From Choristoneura fumiferana (Eukaryota > Arthropoda > Insecta > Lepidoptera > Tortricidae): a stretch of 64,000 nucleotides of DNA. Both the position numbers and the translations under genes were made by a program. Every line of letters starts with the position of its first letter. Within the stretch, counting starts at the first letter, position 1. Positions 59,333 through 64,000 of this stretch are shown one piece after another. Below the pieces are notes generated by a model that was not told where the DNA came from, did no database searches, and worked only from the letters and a program-made list of their open reading frames with translations. The stretch covers positions 12,104,075-12,168,074 of the forward strand of contig NC_133485.1 in NCBI RefSeq assembly GCF_025370935.1. Reading direction: 5' to 3'.

Positions 59333-60789
59333 CTAGAAAAAAAAGGTTTCTTTTTACTTTTACGGTGTAGCATTAAAGTACTTAAGCTCTTATGGGTCGA
59401 CCAAGTTCGTACGGCCAGCAGCGCGGTGAGCATTTTCTTTGCCTAATGCGCTTGCTGTGAGGAAAGATGCGTTTTAGTCGCGCAATGAACATAGTAAACG
59501 TTCGCCGCCCCAATGGGCACGCGTCGACGCGCGTGGTCGGGTCTTTAGGTCCATCTGACAGTCATTTGTTTTTTCTTTTTTTTTAATTAAGCCGAATTTT
59601 CGACAGCCTTTGACAATCGCCCTATGATTATTATGACAGTTGTTACCTGGTAGATTTCATTTTCGTTGACGAAGTTTATTAAACCAAATAACAGCAATAA
59701 CGTATGGAAGTCAAAAACATTAAATGATAGATACAGACAGCAACAGAAGTAGATGAGCGGCTACGGTGCTCAAAATGCTCTACAGTACACAGGACTCTAC
59801 CAGACTATCATGAAGGGAAAGAAATGAAATGAAAAGTTTTTATTGATGCAGAACATTAGGTAACATAAATACAGTGTCAGCGGGCCCCAAACCAGGCAAT
59901 AATAAGAATAATAAGAGTGTTTAGATTAATTAGAGCACCACAACACCACTCATCCAGTTTGCTGCTGACTGTACACACATGTGACACCTTTCCGCAAAGT
60001 ATCGTATTTCTTTGGGAATTACTATTGATTTTACATCGGGATCTAAAGCACCGCATTTTATCACAATGTCACCAGTTTTAAATTAGTTTTTTACTGAAAC
60101 ATACACCGGTAGACAAGCATTTATTTAAAAGTATGCATGGATATACAATGCACTGAACAAACACATCAAATAATCAAACCGACACTGATTTTAATTTAGT
60201 ATAGCACACAGTTACAATTGTGAATCCCACCAACTTCATTACATTAATCTGTAATAGTCTCTAATTCGATGTCACAAATAGGTACACACAACGGCAGAAG
60301 CGAAACAAATTTATCCAAAGGAACCTCTTTTATCTCGCTCTCGAAGCATTCGGACGAAAGCAGGCGTTTTCTCGACATTGAACAAACAACTGGCCGAAAC
60401 AATGTCCGCGACAGGAATGTGTCAATACTGCAATACTGTCAATTCATCCGCCGACTATTGACAATCAATTATGCGATGTTTTGGCCAAACACAGGACATT
60501 CTAAACGAGCCAGATTCAATAGACAAACAAAGGGTTTGTTTATTATTATTATATCTATTGTTAGCTCAGGTGTTAGAATAAAGACTAGAAAGGAAACTCC
60601 AAAGGTTTTCACGCACTGAGACACTTAGGCTACGTTTCCACCAGAGATATGCAAGGATGTGTTGCGAGGAATGAGTTTGTCATGAACCAATAGAAGCGCG
60701 TCATTGACCTATTCTCGCTCAGCACAGCTCTAGTGGGAACAGCTCGACAATGCGGGGATAGGTAAACAATACATCCTTCCACCAATTTT

Positions 60790-61020
60790 AGATTCAAATT
60801 CAAAATTCAAATTCAAATCATTTATTCAGTAAATAGGCCGCAACGGGCACTTTTACACGTCATTTATTAAACTACCAGCGCTTTCGGAAAGACCATCATT
60901 GCCAAGCAGAATGCGCCGCAAGAAACTTGGCAGAAAGTCATTTTTTCTTAATAATATAATTGCAAATAAAATACTTAAAAACTACAGTAGGTATACAAAT
61001 AAAGAAAAAAAAAGAAAAAA
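60790..61020 (-). mobile_element. LINE 3'-end-like repeat (reverse orientation)
   Basis: Begins with a TTCAAATTCAAA-type simple tract and TTTATTCAGTAAATAGGCCG, then the CAAGAAACTTGGCAGAAAGT segment. A similar arrangement is seen at 51618-51760 (CAAAGTCAAAGTCAAAATAT, AAGAAACTCAACGAGG). Both look like minus-strand 3' ends of retroposons. Confidence 0.5.
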
Positions 61021-61214
61021 TAATAATAATATAGGGATGTATGGGATAGTTACATAACTAAACACTAACTATATCTACGTTCAGTGTGTAGAATGCTGCC
61101 ACCGTCATAAATAATGAGATGGTTGGCAGTCCTCTACTGTGCCTTTTTTTTATCGGAACGAACTATCACTTGCAGTATTCCCGAGCCGACGTCACCTTCA
61201 AGCTTTCAAGAAAA

Positions 61215-61345
61215 GAGCGTACTCCTACCTAAAAGGCCGGCAACGCACTTGTGACTCTTCTGGTGTTGCAGGTGTCTATAGGCGACGGTAATCGCTTACC
61301 ATCAGGCGATCCGTTTGCTCGTTTTCCCCCTATACCATAAAAAAG
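61215..61345 (+). mobile_element. Diverged retroposon 3' end
   Basis: Contains GGCCGGCAACGCACTTGTGA and CTTACCATCAGGCGATCCGT followed by an A-rich end. Related to 55935-56231. Confidence 0.55.
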
Positions 61346-62315
61346 CATTTTTATTGCTTCATGACAAACATGTCCTCGCATGTCCCTAGTGGAAAAACGC
61401 AGCCTTAGGATCCTTTAACATCTTTGAAGCGCGGCGCAAGGTTTTTGAAAACAAAACTGTCACACAAATGCAAAACACGGAATTGCTTTCCGTACGGAAC
61501 CCTACACTGCACCCTACATTTGACTGATTACTTTAAGATTTAAAGTTTAATGGTTACTGAGTATTTCATATTAATTACAGCTTGAAAGCTTGATACCTCC
61601 ACCCGTGTCTTGAGGAAAAGGGTCTTAATAGACGGACGGACAGACAGCAAAGTGATCCTATTTGGGTTGCGTTTTTGCATTTTGCATAAAAAGACACAAA
61701 CAAATCATAATTTTTACAATCGGTGTACAACTTTCATATTATTTTTTTTTATTAAAGAAAAAGTTAAAAGGCGAAGTTTTAAAGTCTTCCCTTTAATACT
61801 TGTACTGCAGCTTTAACAGTTGGTTGAAATACTTGGCATCCGGTTGCCATGGTGATAGCCTATTGTATTAACATTAGTGATTCCATCTATTCAATATTCA
61901 ATGGGTTCAGTATGTATGCGTTTAATCGAAACTTTGATTGTTTTCTGATATTGTCTTAGATAATTAATATCTAAGGATTGTAAAATTAATTAAACTGCCT
62001 GGCTATTTAGTACAATCTAAACGTAATCTAAACGTTTTGTACGTTAACGTTAACCTTATTTTTAAATAGGCAGGTTTTTTACCTGATTTAATGCAATCAC
62101 CGCACCCAAAGAGTACCAAGACCAAAAGAGTCAGTCTTTATTAAATTTAGGCTATAGGGAACGTGCACGCTGAATGCAATTTCGCACCGATTCAAGTTGT
62201 GATAACAGTAAAATAATAACAAACTTTGGAAGGCCTGAAATGAAGGTCAAGGTCACATCTTAAAAAAGTATATGAACATCTGGCTTTTACACACTGCAAC
62301 GGCAACGATATTCAC

Positions 62316-62429
62316 CCCCCGTTTTACCACTCATTCATAGGTTTTATGGGACAGATATCTGTCTCTGTTCACGGCATCACATTTATTTGTCACATAAATT
62401 TTATCAATGAGTGCTGAAACAAGCCCTCA
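62316..62429. repeat. Palindromic MITE, family C (partial)
   Basis: Retains TGTCTCTGTTCACGGCATCA and TTTTATCAATGAGTGCTGAA. One arm is deleted. Confidence 0.55.
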
Positions 62430-62714
62430 ATCTTCCAATACGATGCTGCGGAAGACAATTTCCTAAGGGCGATACATGGTTCGATCCTTATTCAAGCCCG
62501 GCCATGACCGTGTGGAGTCTCGATCGTGCTAGGAAAAGAGATTAGCTCACAGTGCTCTGTATGTTACGAAGCTACAAGTTACAATTTACAAGCGGTAGTC
62601 TTTGTTTAACAGTACTGAAAATTGAGTCCTTTTGGCATCACACTAGAGCACAACGTCTCAAATTTTTCTCTCTTCTTCTATTTATGTTTTTACTGTGTCT
62701 TCCTTGAATAAATG

Positions 62715-62920
62715 GTTCCGCAGTGCTTGCACTGTTGTGTTTCGGCGTGGAGAGTAAGACAGCCGGTGAAATTACTGGCACTTGAGGTATCCCATCTTAG
62801 CCCTAGGTTGGCAACGCATCTGCAATACCCCTGGTGTTGCAGATATTTATGGGCGGTGGTGATCTCTTGCCATCAGGAGACCCACTTGCTCGTTTACCAT
62901 CCAGTCGAATAAAAAAAATA
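62715..62920 (+). mobile_element. Retroposon 3' end with A-rich tail
   Basis: Matches 55935-56231 over most of its length, for example GCACTGTTGTGTTTCGGCGT and GCCATCAGGAGACCCACTTG. Confidence 0.65.
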
Positions 62921-63505
62921 TGAGGTTTACTGCCGCTTGTAAATTGTAACTTGTAGAGCTACAAGCTCTTCGTGAAATGGACCACTGGTCGTGTATAGCA
63001 CATGTCTGGTATTGGCACTCCACTACCCCCTCTGAATGGAAGCAAGGGCGGATCCAACTTTACAGAGGGAGGGGGGAAACAATGATACTTTTTTATTGAA
63101 AATAACATTAATCAAATAGCAAAAGCAATTGTCCTCTTTTGCCGCAGAAAGATATTTTTTTATAAAATCAATGAGTTTACAAAAAAAAATCTACTGCTGT
63201 CCAAAACTCAGCCCACGGCCCAGGTGGATCATGACCGCCCCCCCTCCCCATGAACCCCCCTCCCCCTGGATCCGGCCTTGAGTTGTAGTGTGTTAGGCAG
63301 CCATTTGCAATTGTAAATGTTTTTTAAAGTAGCTAAGTTTATTAATCTGACCTCTAGTACCTATTCGGTAAACAACTGTTCAAATTATTAAGATTAACAC
63401 AAATGTTAAACGCGTATGACCCCAGCGTATTTAGAGACGGAATGATAATTGAAAAAATCCTTCGGATGGCATTTGAATTTAAGTAGAATTCTGATATTAC
63501 TCTTA

Positions 63506-63654
63506 GGGACTGTTTCACCACCCATTGATTTATTTTGACTGAAGGATAAATGTGATGCCGTCTCCGTGTATTCGAACAAAACAAACAGAGACGGCATCAC
63601 ATTAATCCGTCAGATAAATTTAATCAATGGATGGTGAATTGGTGATACAGGGGG
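63506..63654. repeat. Palindromic MITE, family C, TTA target duplication
   Basis: Same family as 35840-35981, flanked by TTA on both sides. The right arm carries a small duplicated insertion (GGTGAATTGGTGATACAG). Confidence 0.75.
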
Positions 63655-63666
63655 TTAATCCATACT

Positions 63667-63910
63667 TCCATACTAATATTATAAATGCGAAAGTAACTCT
63701 GTCTGTCTGTCTGTCTGTCTGTTACGCCTTTCACGCAAAAACCGCTGAACCGATTTGGATGAAATTTGGTACAGAGATAGAATAGACCTTCGGAAAGAAC
63801 ATAGGCTATCTTTTATCGCGAAAAAGAGGCTTTAAGGGGTTGAAATAGGGATGAAAATTATATGGTGGAAGTTCGTCGCTGTCGAAAATAAAAACCATGA
63901 AACTTGGCAT
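63667..63910 (+). mobile_element. Helitron-like element with TGTC microsatellite
   Basis: TCCATACTAATATTATAAAT start, then (TGTC)n, AACCGCTGAACCGATTTGGA and an ATTTTATCGCGAAAAA-like region. The 3' end is not identified before the window edge. Confidence 0.55.
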
Positions 63911-64000
63911 TTAGGCACTTAATAAGAAAATAAGTCGGTATTTGGGTTTGAGTTTTTTTTTTAAATTGGACCTGTTCGAGTTTAGAATATAAATCAATTT

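Larger units (their letters stand above)
59333..64000. other. Upstream Dab-like intron, repeat-rich
   Basis: Upstream of the first exon seen (59332), which begins in phase 0, so a further exon must lie to the right. I found only retroposon ends, a family C MITE pair and a Helitron-like element here, and no PTB-domain exon. Confidence 0.5.

Overview
The window reads as a moth or butterfly (Lepidoptera) nuclear genome. It is AT-rich, its genes are split by long introns, and repeats typical of Lepidoptera are dense: Lep1-like Helitron relics, tRNA-derived SINEs, LINE 3' ends and palindromic MITEs. I found no prokaryotic or viral gene cluster. The real genes had to be rebuilt from short exons by splice sites and phase, because few open frames span a whole gene.

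Region 1 (1-27620). Two secreted-protein genes lie in tandem on the + strand, and most of that block is present twice: 1-7992 and 17811-25879 are near-identical apart from scattered SNPs and small indels. The first copy ends exactly at a 100-N assembly gap (7993-8092). The complete copy is the second one. It holds (a) an unrecognised Gly/Ser-rich secreted protein of about 179 aa (three exons, 18788-23555) and (b) a four-exon odorant-binding protein of 241 aa resembling Obp59a (24260-27479). In the first copy both genes carry indels that break the frame, and the OBP gene is cut by the gap. The simplest reading is an unpurged haplotype or contig-end overlap, though a real recent duplication is not excluded. 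Between the copies (8093-17810) I see only repeats: a LINE reverse-transcriptase fragment, a perfect 38-bp hairpin, a foldback element of about 950 bp and Helitron-like fragments.

Region 2 (28100-38340, - strand). A five-exon gene encodes a 173-aa AIMP3/EEF1E1 (p18)-like subunit of the multi-aminoacyl-tRNA synthetase complex. Its last intron (about 6.2 kb) holds a Ty3/Gypsy-type LTR retrotransposon in the same orientation, plus nested MITEs. Downstream lies a tandemly repeated exon-like segment. Upstream of the start codon are direct and inverted repeats containing CACGTG.

Region 3 (41962-59332, - strand, continuing past the right edge). The last 15 coding exons (1,271 codons, phases consistent throughout) belong to a large endocytic-adaptor-like protein, most likely Disabled (Dab). 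It has DPF motifs, a Pro-rich SH3-ligand region and an unusual Arg/Asp-rich tail; the N-terminal part expected to hold the PTB domain is not in the window. Two introns contain decayed partial copies of the neighbouring exon.

The rest (38340-41960, the long introns, 59333-64000) is repeats and sequence I cannot assign. The genes do not form one pathway: sensory/secreted proteins, a tRNA-synthetase scaffold and an adaptor protein simply lie side by side.
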